Shown here: positions 10,149 to 19,644 of the stretch, one piece after another
Layout: each line of letters starts with the position of its first letter
Numbering within the stretch: the stretch's first letter is position 1
Source of the DNA: Auritidibacter sp. Marseille-P8566
GTDB taxonomy: Bacteria; Actinomycetota; Actinomycetes; Actinomycetales; Microbacteriaceae
Length of the DNA: 35,441 bases
Reading direction: 5' to 3'
Assembly (NCBI GenBank): GCA_945896925.1
Contig: CAMDEV010000005.1
Location: 1-35,441 of the forward strand
Translations under genes and position numbers: made by a program
The notes under the pieces: model-generated
Told to the model about the DNA's origin: nothing
The model's input: the letters and a program-made list of their open reading frames with translations, nothing else
The model's database searches: none

Positions 10149-10439
10149 TTAGCCCATGAAGAGGCGTTGGTTTGCAATCTCGATTTCACTGTATTGCGAT
10201 GCTGCAATACGAAGTGCTTGACCGAGTTCGCCCAGTTGGTTGTCAACTGTTGTTGCTGTTACTTTCCAGCGAGTTACCAACTCTTGAAAACTGCTTGCTG
10301 CACTTCCGCGCCAAACATCTTGCAAGCCGAGTAGTTGGACGTGGAGCCCATCAACTTCGGCTTGAATCTTTGCAATAGTTCCTTGGATAGTGCTGTTAGC
10401 AGCTAATACGTGTTCGCTGTCTACTTGAATTTGTGCCAT
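10149..10439 (-). CDS. WXG100 (ESAT-6-like) family protein
   Basis: 96 aa helical hairpin; central WRG (WxG) motif in LQDVWRGSAASSFQELVTRW; C-terminal YSEIE matches YxxxD/E. Confidence 0.85.
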   Translation of the reverse strand: MAQIQVDSEHVLAANSTIQGTIAKIQAEVDGLHVQLLGLQDVWRGSAASSFQELVTRWKVTATTVDNQLGELGQALRIAASQYSEIEIANQRLFMG

Positions 10440-10543
10440 ATCTGTTTACCTCCTTCGGTAAACATGCTGGCAGCCAGCCGTTATCTATTTATGACTTTGC
10501 TAAGAATTGTGGGTAACTAAGAACTCTTTGTTTCTGTTGAGAA

Positions 10544-12025
10544 CTAGTTAGGGAGAACAATTCTGAATGTTGCTCCACCACCAGCTGTTTCAACTGCTGT
10601 AATAGTTCCGCTGTGTCTTTCAATAATTCCCTTGACGATTGCTAGACCTAGACCTGAACCGCCGGTGTCTCGGTTTCGTGAGTTGTCGCTGCGGTAGAAA
10701 CGCTCAAAGATTTTGCTTCTCAACTGCTTAGGAATACCCTCACCATGATCTCTAACTTCAATAATGGTTTGTGTTGATGTTTGCTCCAGCGCTACTTCGA
10801 TTGGTTTGTCACCAGCGAAGTTAATTGCATTGGTTAGAAGATTGGTGAGCACCTGACGCATGGCAGGTTCATCAAAGCGAGCGATTAGCGAACCAGCAAA
10901 CTTCTCACCGGCTGTGTCAGTAACTGTGATCTTTGCTTTCTGGTGACCAGTTGAAACATTGGTCGCAACAGATCTGGCAACCTCTGCTAAATCTTCAGAG
11001 ACTATTTGTAATTCACTTTCACCATCAAGTCTGGCAAGTGCTAGAAGAGACTCAACGAGCGTTGTCATACGTATGGCTTCACTCTCGATGCGAGCCATAG
11101 CGTCGCTGACTTCCTTCTTGGACTTGAAAGCACCCATTCGGTATAGCTCTGCATACCCTCTTAGAGTCACTAGCGGAGTTCTAAGTTCGTGGCTAGCGTC
11201 TCCAACGAATTGACGCATTCTGTCCAGCGTGGCGTTACGTGCCTTGATTGAGCCCTCAATGGAACTGAGCATCTCATTTAGTGAATGATTTAGAAGGGCT
11301 ATCTCAGTCTTGCCCTCAATCTCTGGAAGTCTTCGATCGATCTTTCCGCTTCTAATTGCATCTGCTGCCGCCGATACTTCACGAAGGGGTCTAAGGGCAG
11401 AGGAGATGGTTAGCCAGATAGCTAGAGCACTAATGGTCAAAAGCAACGCACTGAAGCCGATACCAATCGCCTGATACTGTCTTACGATTGCGTTGTTTAG
11501 TCCCACTGGTAGTGCGACTACTACTGAGCCGGCAAGTTCTGGTGAGGGGAGTGCGACCAGTCTCCACTGCTGCGGTTTTTGGTCTGGGTATTTGGATGAT
11601 TTCAGGTCAGCAGTAAAGGGTGTGCCACGGGTTGCTACAACTGATACAACATCAAACTGTTGAAGGTTAGGAACCTCAGTATTTTGAGTTGCAGCTGAAA
11701 CTAGCCCCAGGTAAATGTTTCCTTGGGCGTCCAGGAAAGCAATGTAGTAATCGCTAGGTAGAGCGGGAACAGTAATTTCTTTGGTAGCAAGACGCTCTTC
11801 AATAGTTGTTGGGTCTTCTTGAGCGAGAACGCTAGCCGTTTGAATCAGTAGGCTGTCCGTATTTTGCTGAAGATACGTTTTGAGCAGTGAGATTGTTCCA
11901 AGCACGCTTATACCCAGTAACAGTGTGATTAACCCAACGGAGATTGCAGTTAACCTAGTGCGGAGAGAGAACTTCCCCCAGGTCTTGGTAATCACATTGT
12001 TGCCAGTTGCTGGAACCTTACTCAT
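10544..12025 (-). CDS. Sensor histidine kinase (TM-HAMP-HisKA-HATPase)
   Basis: FVGDASHELRTPLVTLRGYAE H-box, LLTNAINFA N-box, DHGEGIPKQLRSKIFERFYR, GGSGLGLAIVKGI G-boxes; HAMP SSALRPLREVSAAADAIRSGKIDRRLPE. Confidence 0.95.
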   Translation of the reverse strand: MSKVPATGNNVITKTWGKFSLRTRLTAISVGLITLLLGISVLGTISLLKTYLQQNTDSLLIQTASVLAQEDPTTIEERLATKEITVPALPSDYYIAFLDAQGNIYLGLVSAATQNTEVPNLQQFDVVSVVATRGTPFTADLKSSKYPDQKPQQWRLVALPSPELAGSVVVALPVGLNNAIVRQYQAIGIGFSALLLTISALAIWLTISSALRPLREVSAAADAIRSGKIDRRLPEIEGKTEIALLNHSLNEMLSSIEGSIKARNATLDRMRQFVGDASHELRTPLVTLRGYAELYRMGAFKSKKEVSDAMARIESEAIRMTTLVESLLALARLDGESELQIVSEDLAEVARSVATNVSTGHQKAKITVTDTAGEKFAGSLIARFDEPAMRQVLTNLLTNAINFAGDKPIEVALEQTSTQTIIEVRDHGEGIPKQLRSKIFERFYRSDNSRNRDTGGSGLGLAIVKGIIERHSGTITAVETAGGGATFRIVLPN

Positions 12026-12724
12026 TTACTCTTCGCTTTTAGCTACTCGGAAAATGTATCCAACACCACGTTTAGTTTGGATCAGTTGGTTCTTGCTAAG
12101 TGGATCAATCTTCTTGCGAAGGTATGAAACATAACTTTCGACAATTCCCTGTTCACCGTTGAAGTCATACTCCCAAACGTGGTCAAGGATCTGATCTTTA
12201 CTCATGACTCGATTGGCGTTAGCCATCAGGAATCTGAGCAGCTTGTATTCAGTTGGAGATAGTTCAATCTCAGTTCCATTGACAAATACTTCGTGAGCAT
12301 CCTGGTTGATCTTGATTTCACCAACCTCAATGATGCTGTCTTCAACATCTTGTTTTTTAGTTCTTCTAAGGATTGCCTGAATGCGAGCAATAACCTCATC
12401 GATGCTAAAAGGCTTGGTCATGTAGTCATCGCCACCAACTGTTAGGCCGGTAACTTTATCGCCTCTGTCATCTCTAGCGCTTAGGAAGAGAACAGGAAGA
12501 TCAATGTTCATTGAGCGAAGCTTCTTAGTTACGCTGAAGCCACTCTGGTCTGGCAGCATGACATCGAGAATCATGATGTCTGGTTTTGCCTTCTCGGCAA
12601 CTGTGACAGCTTCGGTTCCAGTACCAACGGAATAGACACTGAAACCAGCGAATTTCAAACCTGCTTCAAGCAGGTCACGGATATTCTTTTCATCATCAAC
12701 GATAAGTACTTTTGGATTCTTCAT
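12026..12724 (-). CDS. OmpR/PhoB-family response regulator
   Basis: VLIVDDEKNIRDLLEAGL receiver, MILDVMLPDQSG, winged-helix TEIELSPTEYKLLRFLMANANRVMSKDQILDHVW; directly upstream of the kinase gene. Confidence 0.96.
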   Translation of the reverse strand: MKNPKVLIVDDEKNIRDLLEAGLKFAGFSVYSVGTGTEAVTVAEKAKPDIMILDVMLPDQSGFSVTKKLRSMNIDLPVLFLSARDDRGDKVTGLTVGGDDYMTKPFSIDEVIARIQAILRRTKKQDVEDSIIEVGEIKINQDAHEVFVNGTEIELSPTEYKLLRFLMANANRVMSKDQILDHVWEYDFNGEQGIVESYVSYLRKKIDPLSKNQLIQTKRGVGYIFRVAKSEE

Positions 12725-12795
12725 ACCTCAACCATCGCACCGATTGATAGTGAAAACCTTAAGGTTGCCTGAGTGTTTCCTGAGAGTGCTAGCCT

Positions 12796-14430
12796 TTATA
12801 GATCAACGGCATCAACGATTTCGTAGGCATAACCCTGCTCAGCTAGGAACCTTTGACGGTTCTGGGCAAAGTCCTGATCAACAGTGTCTCGGGTAATCAG
12901 GGTATAGAAGCTGGCAGTTCTGCCATCAGCCTTAGGCCTAAGTAGTCTTCCCAAGCGTTGAGCTTCTTCCTGCCTCGAGCCATAGGAACCTGAAATCTGG
13001 ATTGCAACAGAAGCTTCTGGCAGGTCAATCGAGAAGTTGGCAACCTTAGAAACCACTAATACGTTGTTACGCCCTTCTCTGAACTCTGCAAAGAGACGTT
13101 CACGTTCATCAACAGGGGTTTCACCGGTTATCAACTTTGCATTGAGTGCACCAGCAACCGCATTCAACTGATCGATGTATTGACCGATGATTAGGGTTGG
13201 CTCACCAGCATGTTTGGCAAGGAGTTTCTGGATAACGGGAATCTTGACTGGCGAGCTAGCAGCCAGGCGATACTTATCCTCTTGATTAGCAATTGCATAT
13301 TCCAAATGCTCTACCTCGGGTAAATCAATTCGCACTTCGTAACAGGCAGCTGGTGCGATATACCCTTGAGCTTCAATCTCTTTCCAAGGTGCATCAAAAC
13401 GCTTTGGCCCAATCAAAGAAAAGACATCTCCCTCTTTGCCATCTTCTCTAACCAATGTTGCAGTAAGTCCTAGTCTTCTTCTCGCCTGCAGATCAGCCGT
13501 CATCTTGAAGATTGGAGCTGGAAGTAGATGGACTTCATCGTAAACAATAAGTCCCCAGTCGTGATTGTTTAGTAGAGCAAGGTGAGCGTATTCACCTTTA
13601 CGTTTGGTTGTGAGGATTTGATATGTGGCGATGGTGATTGGTGCAATCTCTTTCATTGAACCGCTGTATTCGCCAATCTCTTCTTCGGTGAGAGATGTGC
13701 GCTTTAGTAGTTCCGCTTTCCACTGTCTAGCCGAGACTGTATTGGTTACCAAAATCAATGTGTTGGTTTTGGCAACTGCCATGGTGGCTGCTCCGACGAT
13801 GGTCTTACCAGCACCACAGGGCAGTACAACAACACCCGAGCCGCCGTCCCAGAATTTCTCAACAGCAGACTCTTGGTAGTTTCGAATCTTCCAGTTATCT
13901 TCTTTGAGATTAATCTCGTGCGGTTTACCGGGCGTATATCCAGCAAGGTCCTCAGCAGGCCAACCTAGCTTTAGCAGTTCCTGTTTGATTTGACCTCTCG
14001 CCCAGTCAGCAATCTGCCAAGTATGTTCATCGATTCTGCCGACCAATAGATCATTTACTTTTCTCTGGCGAGTAGTTTCCACCAGCACTGCAGGCTCTGC
14101 TGAATACAGTTGCAGGTCTCCGCCTTCGCCTCTTTGAATGACCAAACGACCGTATCTAGCCATGGTCTGTTCAATATCAACTCTGATGCTGGCAGGCACT
14201 GGAAATTTACTGTACTTATCTAGAACGCCCATAACAAAGTCACTGTCGTGACCTGCGGCTCTAGCGTTCCAAAGACCAAGCTTGGTGATTCGATATGTGT
14301 GAACGTGTTCTGGAGCACGCTCCAGTTCAGCAAAGACAGATAGGTCGTGACGAGCATCAGAGGCTTGGATGTGATCAACTTCCAAGAGTGCTGTTTTATC
14401 GCTTTGAACGATTAGTGGTCCGCCAGACAT
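12796..14430 (-). CDS. XPB/ERCC3-family DNA repair helicase
   Basis: GVVVLPCGAGKTIVGAATMA Walker A, YDEVHLLPA, LGLTATLVREDGKEGDVFSLIGPKRFDAPWKEIE, RLGRLLRPK. Confidence 0.95.
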   Translation of the reverse strand: MSGGPLIVQSDKTALLEVDHIQASDARHDLSVFAELERAPEHVHTYRITKLGLWNARAAGHDSDFVMGVLDKYSKFPVPASIRVDIEQTMARYGRLVIQRGEGGDLQLYSAEPAVLVETTRQRKVNDLLVGRIDEHTWQIADWARGQIKQELLKLGWPAEDLAGYTPGKPHEINLKEDNWKIRNYQESAVEKFWDGGSGVVVLPCGAGKTIVGAATMAVAKTNTLILVTNTVSARQWKAELLKRTSLTEEEIGEYSGSMKEIAPITIATYQILTTKRKGEYAHLALLNNHDWGLIVYDEVHLLPAPIFKMTADLQARRRLGLTATLVREDGKEGDVFSLIGPKRFDAPWKEIEAQGYIAPAACYEVRIDLPEVEHLEYAIANQEDKYRLAASSPVKIPVIQKLLAKHAGEPTLIIGQYIDQLNAVAGALNAKLITGETPVDERERLFAEFREGRNNVLVVSKVANFSIDLPEASVAIQISGSYGSRQEEAQRLGRLLRPKADGRTASFYTLITRDTVDQDFAQNRQRFLAEQGYAYEIVDAVDL

Positions 14431-14434
14431 CCTT

Positions 14435-16183
14435 CTAGCCTAAGCGAACACCGGTGATACTGCTAAGTGGGATTACCCGCTCACAATCAGCCTTGCGATC
14501 TCGTCCTCTTAGACGACCATTAGCCAACCCTGTTGGTTCAAGCACAAACTCACGGTTTTCCTTGTTCATAACAACAGAAACAGTCAGCGAACCCTTGCTC
14601 TTAATGCAGAGCTCAAGCTGTCTGACGATGTCATTTCCTTCAGGGGCTTCCCCCATCCGGGTTTCATGATCCCTCCAGCGCTTGATGTCCATGAGAACGC
14701 TCTTCGGCAGCTCTTTAGTTTCATCCTGAATGCCGGCCGCACTCCAGTTGCTAATTACTTGGTTGTTGGCATCCTTACGAATGGCAGCATATTTACCTTC
14801 ACGGAGTTGGTAGTAAACGATGTCGAGTTCGAACCTAGTCAACAAAGTTGTTTCGTCAAGTCTAGAAATAGAAATAGGTCTTAAGGTGTTGTCATTCAAA
14901 ATGTGGGTGAGTAGTACTTGATCTTTTGATTCGATGGTTGTGCCTTTATCGCTTGCTCGGAGCACCAATCTGCCAAATCGGCTAGCTGCTTCACGAATTA
15001 GGTAATCAACTGGTTGAGGAAGTGCTGACCCAGATAGTTCAGCGAGCAATGCTCTGATTGATTCTTCGGTTAGACCTGTCTCTAAACCATGGGTGATGCT
15101 CAAGGTGTTGATTCGATAGGTGGAGGCAACACCTATCCGCTCAGTCTCAGCAAATCTTCTTAGTTCAAGTTCAGTTTTAGTTGGAAGCGGGCCAACCGAA
15201 ATGATTGAAAGATCGGCTTGAATAATTACTCTGGATTGAGTTTTAGGAAGACTCAAAGCTAATCGCTTTCCTGCCTCCTCAAATTTTCCCTGCATTAGAA
15301 GAGCAAACCAGGAAGAAACCTGACCATTGGAAGAGAGCCCGATGAGTTCAGCTAGCGAGAGCAACCTAGTTATGTGTGAACTAATTCCATCGTTAGCTAG
15401 CGGGAAGATTTCTTTCATAGCAGTGTCTAGCGAATGCGCACTAACTAATTCGATTGAAGAGTCTTCGCCAAGTAACATGCGCCAGGTCTTAGCTAGGTGC
15501 AGCCAACGTTGTTCGGGTTCAGCTTGCAACCATTGCGAATATGAAGCTCCAACTCGCCAACGCTTCTCAACCAGTGTCACCAATCCAGTCATCTGACCTA
15601 TTGAGTAAAGAGATTTGGCATAGTCAACAGATCTGCCTAGATGTAGCGCTAAGCGCTTGAGCTCAGGTAAGCCAACCGAACCTCTACCAACTTCTGGAAC
15701 GTAACGCTGCTCTAAATCAACTAGTAGTTCTGTAATGGCCTGAACTGTTTCAAATGCTGATAGTCCAGCCTGCGGATCAACCTGCTCAAACGGAATAACT
15801 AGTGATTCGCTAGCAGTCGAAACTTCGGTGATTCCTCTTCCGACCTGTTGCTTGAAAGCTTCTTTAGCGCTTTCAAACGGAATGTATTTTGTCTTACCAG
15901 CTTCTACTTTTTTATAGACCAAAAAGAGCTTCACCAATACTTCTAGGTAAGGCTTGTCAGCTGCTTTACTCTGATCACTCAAAAGGTTGCTGAACGCTTT
16001 GATTTGTCCTCGAGTAAGTCCTGCAATTGCTCCACTTACGCTCTGAGGCTTTAGAAGAGCTGAAGCTAGATCGAAGAAGTCTGCGAAGTTAACTGAAGGC
16101 ATCAGACGGATACCAATGACTCGAGCTAAGTCCTCATCACTGGCAACGCTTAGATGCTTAGCAACTAGTAAAACTTCACTCAT
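14435..16183 (-). CDS. Helicase-associated (XPB/Ssl2 N-terminal-like) protein, immediately upstream partner of XPB
   Basis: 582 aa; operonic with xpb (4-nt gap); VIIQADLSIISVGPLPTKTELELRRFAETE and late AIRKDANNQV-like segments match the actinobacterial helicase-associated family by eye. Confidence 0.75.
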   Translation of the reverse strand: MSEVLLVAKHLSVASDEDLARVIGIRLMPSVNFADFFDLASALLKPQSVSGAIAGLTRGQIKAFSNLLSDQSKAADKPYLEVLVKLFLVYKKVEAGKTKYIPFESAKEAFKQQVGRGITEVSTASESLVIPFEQVDPQAGLSAFETVQAITELLVDLEQRYVPEVGRGSVGLPELKRLALHLGRSVDYAKSLYSIGQMTGLVTLVEKRWRVGASYSQWLQAEPEQRWLHLAKTWRMLLGEDSSIELVSAHSLDTAMKEIFPLANDGISSHITRLLSLAELIGLSSNGQVSSWFALLMQGKFEEAGKRLALSLPKTQSRVIIQADLSIISVGPLPTKTELELRRFAETERIGVASTYRINTLSITHGLETGLTEESIRALLAELSGSALPQPVDYLIREAASRFGRLVLRASDKGTTIESKDQVLLTHILNDNTLRPISISRLDETTLLTRFELDIVYYQLREGKYAAIRKDANNQVISNWSAAGIQDETKELPKSVLMDIKRWRDHETRMGEAPEGNDIVRQLELCIKSKGSLTVSVVMNKENREFVLEPTGLANGRLRGRDRKADCERVIPLSSITGVRLG

Positions 16184-16439
16184 TAGGTTGCTTGTTAAGT
16201 TTTTTACGCTTTGAACTAAGAATTAACAGTGCAACTAGAAAGGCGAAGCCGAGCGGCATTGCAAACATCGGCACCAAACCTAACCCAACGGGTGTCCAAG
16301 CTCCTCCTGAGAAGGCTGCAAACAGGATTACAAGCACTGCTAGCACTGTTAGCCCAACACAGGCAATGAACCCATAACCGAGAACAGTTTCCAGCCTTGA
16401 GCTGCTGGTTTGCGCTTTAGTCGTCTTATTCTTAGCCAT
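16176..16439 (-). CDS. Small two-TM membrane protein, unknown function
   Basis: Start re-assigned to ATG at 16439 (MAKNKTTKAQTSSSRLETVLGYGF...) because the longer ORF runs antisense into the CSD gene; overlaps the downstream CDS by 8 nt. Confidence 0.65.
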   Translation of the reverse strand: MAKNKTTKAQTSSSRLETVLGYGFIACVGLTVLAVLVILFAAFSGGAWTPVGLGLVPMFAMPLGFAFLVALLILSSKRKKLNKQPNE

Positions 16440-16500
16440 CCTTTTAGGATACTTGGAAACCTCAAGTAAAATGAAGGCTGCAGCAATGAAAGAGGTAGAT

Positions 16501-16896
16501 ATGCCAACAGGACACGTAAAGTTCTTTGATAACGTCAAAGGCTTTGGATTTGTGCAATCAGATGAAGGAACCGAAGCGTTCCTGCACGTGAGCAACATAC
16601 CCGACGGCGTTACCGACATTAAGCCTGGTACTCGCATCGAATACAGCATTGTTGACTCTAAGCGTGGCGCTCAGGTTATGACCATGCGCATTATTGAGGT
16701 TCCAGAGAGCCTTGAGAAGAAGCAGCGCGCTAACTCAAGGATGAAGAACGAAGATCTAGTCATCTTGGTTGAAGGTCTAATCTCAGCTCTAGACAAAATT
16801 CGCCCTGGCATTGAACACGGCAGACTTCCCGAAGGTGCTAGCGCAGACAAACTTGCTAGATTGCTTCGCACCTTGGCAGATCAACTGCACAGCTAA
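16501..16896 (+). CDS. Cold-shock-domain protein with C-terminal extension
   Basis: MPTGHVKFFDNVKGFGFVQSDEGTEAFLHVSNIP; SD GAAAGAGG upstream; 131 aa, longer than canonical Csp. Confidence 0.9.
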   Translation: MPTGHVKFFDNVKGFGFVQSDEGTEAFLHVSNIPDGVTDIKPGTRIEYSIVDSKRGAQVMTMRIIEVPESLEKKQRANSRMKNEDLVILVEGLISALDKIRPGIEHGRLPEGASADKLARLLRTLADQLHS

Positions 16897-17387
16897 TGGC
16901 AAAACTCAAGAAACTTCCTAAGTTCGTCAAACTGGTCAAACCTGAAAAGCAGGTAAAGAACAAGTTTGATGTGAAAGCATTTGCTGAAGTCACTGCTAAA
17001 GCGGCAGCCCTTCCTAAAGAGCTGGGTGCTTTCATTGAAACTGTCGAAGATGGCGAAGGAATCACTTCATACTTCTGGAGTGCTAACCAGCCAGGTTATG
17101 TCGGCTGGCGCTGGGCTGTAACAGTTGCTCAACTTGATCCAACCAGCGAACCAACACTTTGTGAAGTTGCACTCATCGCAGGAGAAGAATCACTGGCTGC
17201 ACCTAAGTGGGTTCCTTGGTCAGAAAGACTAGTTGACTACCAAGCTCTCCAAGCAGAACTAGAGAAGCAAGCCGCACTTGATGCTGAAGAAGCAGCTTTG
17301 AAAGACACAGATGAAATTGATGAAGAGGCTGAAGAAGAGGAACTACCGGTTGCCGACTCTGAAGTAAGCGAAGAGACCGAGAAGTAA
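16896..17387 (+). CDS. DUF3027-like actinobacterial protein
   Basis: TAATG overlap with CSD gene; GYVGWRWAVTVAQL...EPTLCEVALIAGEESLAAPKWVPWSERL; acidic C-terminus. Confidence 0.8.
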   Translation: MAKLKKLPKFVKLVKPEKQVKNKFDVKAFAEVTAKAAALPKELGAFIETVEDGEGITSYFWSANQPGYVGWRWAVTVAQLDPTSEPTLCEVALIAGEESLAAPKWVPWSERLVDYQALQAELEKQAALDAEEAALKDTDEIDEEAEEEELPVADSEVSEETEK

Positions 17388-17570
17388 ACCAACCACACAG
17401 GTGTATGGATACCAAACTTTGTTTGGGCTTTGAATGTCGTTGTAGAAAACCAAGATCAGCACAAGCGCAACAGCAAAACCAGCAATGCCAACTAGAACGG
17501 CAACCCTAGCTGTTCCTTTAATTGGCTCAGGATCTGGTTTACGTTCTGAATCTTTAGCTATCCAACGCAT
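17343..17570 (-). CDS. DUF2530-like two-TM membrane protein
   Basis: 75 aa, KPDPEPIKGTARVAVLVGIAGFAVALVLILVF...WYPYTCVVGLLLGLFAYF; synteny with DUF3027/serC. Confidence 0.7.
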   Translation of the reverse strand: MRWIAKDSERKPDPEPIKGTARVAVLVGIAGFAVALVLILVFYNDIQSPNKVWYPYTCVVGLLLGLFAYFRVGNR

Positions 17571-17578
17571 TTGTCTTC

Positions 17579-18697
17579 CTAACCAAGATTTGCAACCACA
17601 TAGTCAATTGACTTAGTTAGTTGCTGAACATCGCTTAGCTCAGTTGCTGTGAAAGTTGCGATACGAAGTTGGTTTCTACCAAGCTTTCGGTACGGCTCAG
17701 TATCAACAATTCCATTTGCTCTAAGCACCTTTGCAACTTCGGCTGCATCAACTGAGTCAATGAAGTCGATTGTGCTGACCACCTGTGAGCGGTGTTCAAC
17801 AACAGAAACAAAAGGAGTTGCAAAGGCACTTGCTTCAGCCCAATCGTAGATGTGCTGAGAGGCTGCTTTGGTTCTGGCATCAGCCCAAGCTAGGCCACCG
17901 TTTTCATTCATCCAGTCAACTTGCTCAGCAAGTAAGAAGAGGGTTGAGATGGCTGGAGTGTTAAGAGTCTGGTTCAGTCTTGAATTATCGATTGCTGTTT
18001 TTAGTGAGAGGAACTCTGGAATGTATCGATCAGATGAAGCAATTCGCTCGGCGCGCTCGATTGCTTGCGGGGACAGCAGTGCAAACCACAGACCACCGTC
18101 ACTGGCGAAGTTCTTCTGCGGTGCGAAGTAGTAGACATCGGTCTCGTAAGGGTCAAAGTCGATACCGCCGGCAGCAGAAGTTGCATCGGTGAAGAATAGC
18201 GCTCCAGCATCTGCACCTGTTACTCGCTTCACCGGTGTGACAACACCGGTTGAGGTTTCATTCTGAGGGTAGGCATATGAACTGATGCCTGCTTCTGCTC
18301 TAAGTTCAGATCTAGAACCAGCATCAGATTGAATCACAGTTGGTTTCTCTAGCCAAGGTGCGCTGAGAGAGGTAGCGAACTTGGCTCCGAACTCGCCGTG
18401 CACGAGTAGTTGGGATTTACCTTCAGCAAGTGAGAATGATGAAACATCCCAGAAAGCAGTTGAGCCACCATTACCTAGAACTATCTCGTAGCCGTTTGGG
18501 TTATGGAAGAGATCCATCAGGCCGTCTTGAACTCTCTTGACTAGGTTCTTGACCGGAGCCTGACGGTGGGAGGTCCCAATGAGTTTTGCTCCAACAGAAC
18601 TGAAGGCAGCTAGCTGCTCAGGTCTAACCTTTGATGGTCCGCAACCAAAGCGTCCATCTACGGGGAGTAAGTCTTTGGGAATATTTATCTCTACCAT
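17579..18697 (-). CDS. serC: Phosphoserine aminotransferase (actinobacterial type)
   Basis: DGRFGCGPSKVRPEQL, GTSHRQAPVKNLVKRVQDGLMDLF, VLGNGGSTAFWD, FFTDATSAAGGIDF, YYFAPQKNFASDGGLWFALLSP. Confidence 0.95.
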   Translation of the reverse strand: MVEINIPKDLLPVDGRFGCGPSKVRPEQLAAFSSVGAKLIGTSHRQAPVKNLVKRVQDGLMDLFHNPNGYEIVLGNGGSTAFWDVSSFSLAEGKSQLLVHGEFGAKFATSLSAPWLEKPTVIQSDAGSRSELRAEAGISSYAYPQNETSTGVVTPVKRVTGADAGALFFTDATSAAGGIDFDPYETDVYYFAPQKNFASDGGLWFALLSPQAIERAERIASSDRYIPEFLSLKTAIDNSRLNQTLNTPAISTLFLLAEQVDWMNENGGLAWADARTKAASQHIYDWAEASAFATPFVSVVEHRSQVVSTIDFIDSVDAAEVAKVLRANGIVDTEPYRKLGRNQLRIATFTATELSDVQQLTKSIDYVVANLG

Positions 18698-18732
18698 TGT
18701 GAAAGTTTAGCCGAGGGACACCACTTACGATT

Positions 18733-18747
18733 TAGGCTTATAGGGTG
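18733..18747 (+). promoter_or_regulatory. Putative leaderless promoter (-10 TAGGCT, 6 nt before GTG)
   Basis: TAGGCT-tatagg-GTG at the regulator start codon; no SD. Confidence 0.5.
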
Positions 18748-19425
18748 ACGGACCTTATTGATACCACTGAGATGTATCTTCGAACCATTTTGGAACTCGA
18801 AGAAGAGGGTCACATTCCCATGCGAGCGAGAATCTCTGAACGTTTAGACCACTCAGGACCAACAGTTTCTGAGACAGTTGCCAGAATGGAAAAGCACGGT
18901 TTAGTCACCTTAACCAGCGATCGACACCTCTCACTAACCGATGAGGGCAGAACCTTGGCCATCGAGGTTATGCGTAAGCATCGCCTAGCTGAACTGCTAC
19001 TGGCAAACATTATTGGTTTGGAGTGGCACCTCGTTCACGAGGAAGCCTGCCGTTGGGAGCACGTGATGAGCGAGCAGGTCGAACGAAAGATCCTCGAGCT
19101 TGTCCCTGATGTTGAAAAATCTCCCTTTGGTAATCCAATCCCAGGTTTGGAGCATCTAGGTAGAGGTCCATCTAATTCAATGGATGAAAAGGTAAGACCA
19201 CTAATTGAATTCTTAGAAGTTGAGGTTGAGGTAGCAAGGATTGCTGAACCGCTCCAGAGCTATCCAGATGCCCTAGCCCACCTAGCGGCAGCTGGCATAT
19301 TGCCAGGCACCCGTGTCAAGGCAACTCAGGCCTCAGATCGCATTCAGTTGACCACTGTGGAGGGCAAGAACTCAATTAGCCTGACTGCCTTTGACGTGGC
19401 TCATATATTCGTCAAACAGCCCTAA
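18745..19425 (+). CDS. DtxR/MntR/IdeR-family metal-dependent transcriptional regulator
   Basis: TEMYLRTILELEEEGHIPMRARISERLDHSGPTVSETVARMEKHGLV, HRLAELLLANIIGLEWHLVHEEACRWEHVMSEQVERKI, GNPIPGLEHLG. Confidence 0.95.
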   Translation: MTDLIDTTEMYLRTILELEEEGHIPMRARISERLDHSGPTVSETVARMEKHGLVTLTSDRHLSLTDEGRTLAIEVMRKHRLAELLLANIIGLEWHLVHEEACRWEHVMSEQVERKILELVPDVEKSPFGNPIPGLEHLGRGPSNSMDEKVRPLIEFLEVEVEVARIAEPLQSYPDALAHLAAAGILPGTRVKATQASDRIQLTTVEGKNSISLTAFDVAHIFVKQP

Positions 19426-19644
19426 ACCTAGGTAAATGCTGGGAATACAGCCTGTTTAACCAGTTGAACAGATTCAGAAGCCCCCCGCAGATCTGATCTG
19501 CAGGGTAAAATTGGAGCAAGTCACCTCATTACCTAGGGTGAACTGCGAATTCTCACTAATCCAAGTGCCTGCAGTGCGGATGAATGACAACTTTTGTTTC
19601 GCGACAGGGTCGGATACTTTATTCGATGATGAAAGGAGGTCAGC

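Noticed and set aside
16453-16500. Upstream start of the CSD ORF (16453)
   Set aside because: SD plus ATG at 16501 gives the canonical CSD N-terminus (MPTGHVKFF); the upstream extension lacks conservation signals.
16440-16649. N-terminal extension of the 16176-16649 minus ORF
   Set aside because: Runs antisense into the CSD gene; ATG at 16439 gives a sensible short membrane protein.
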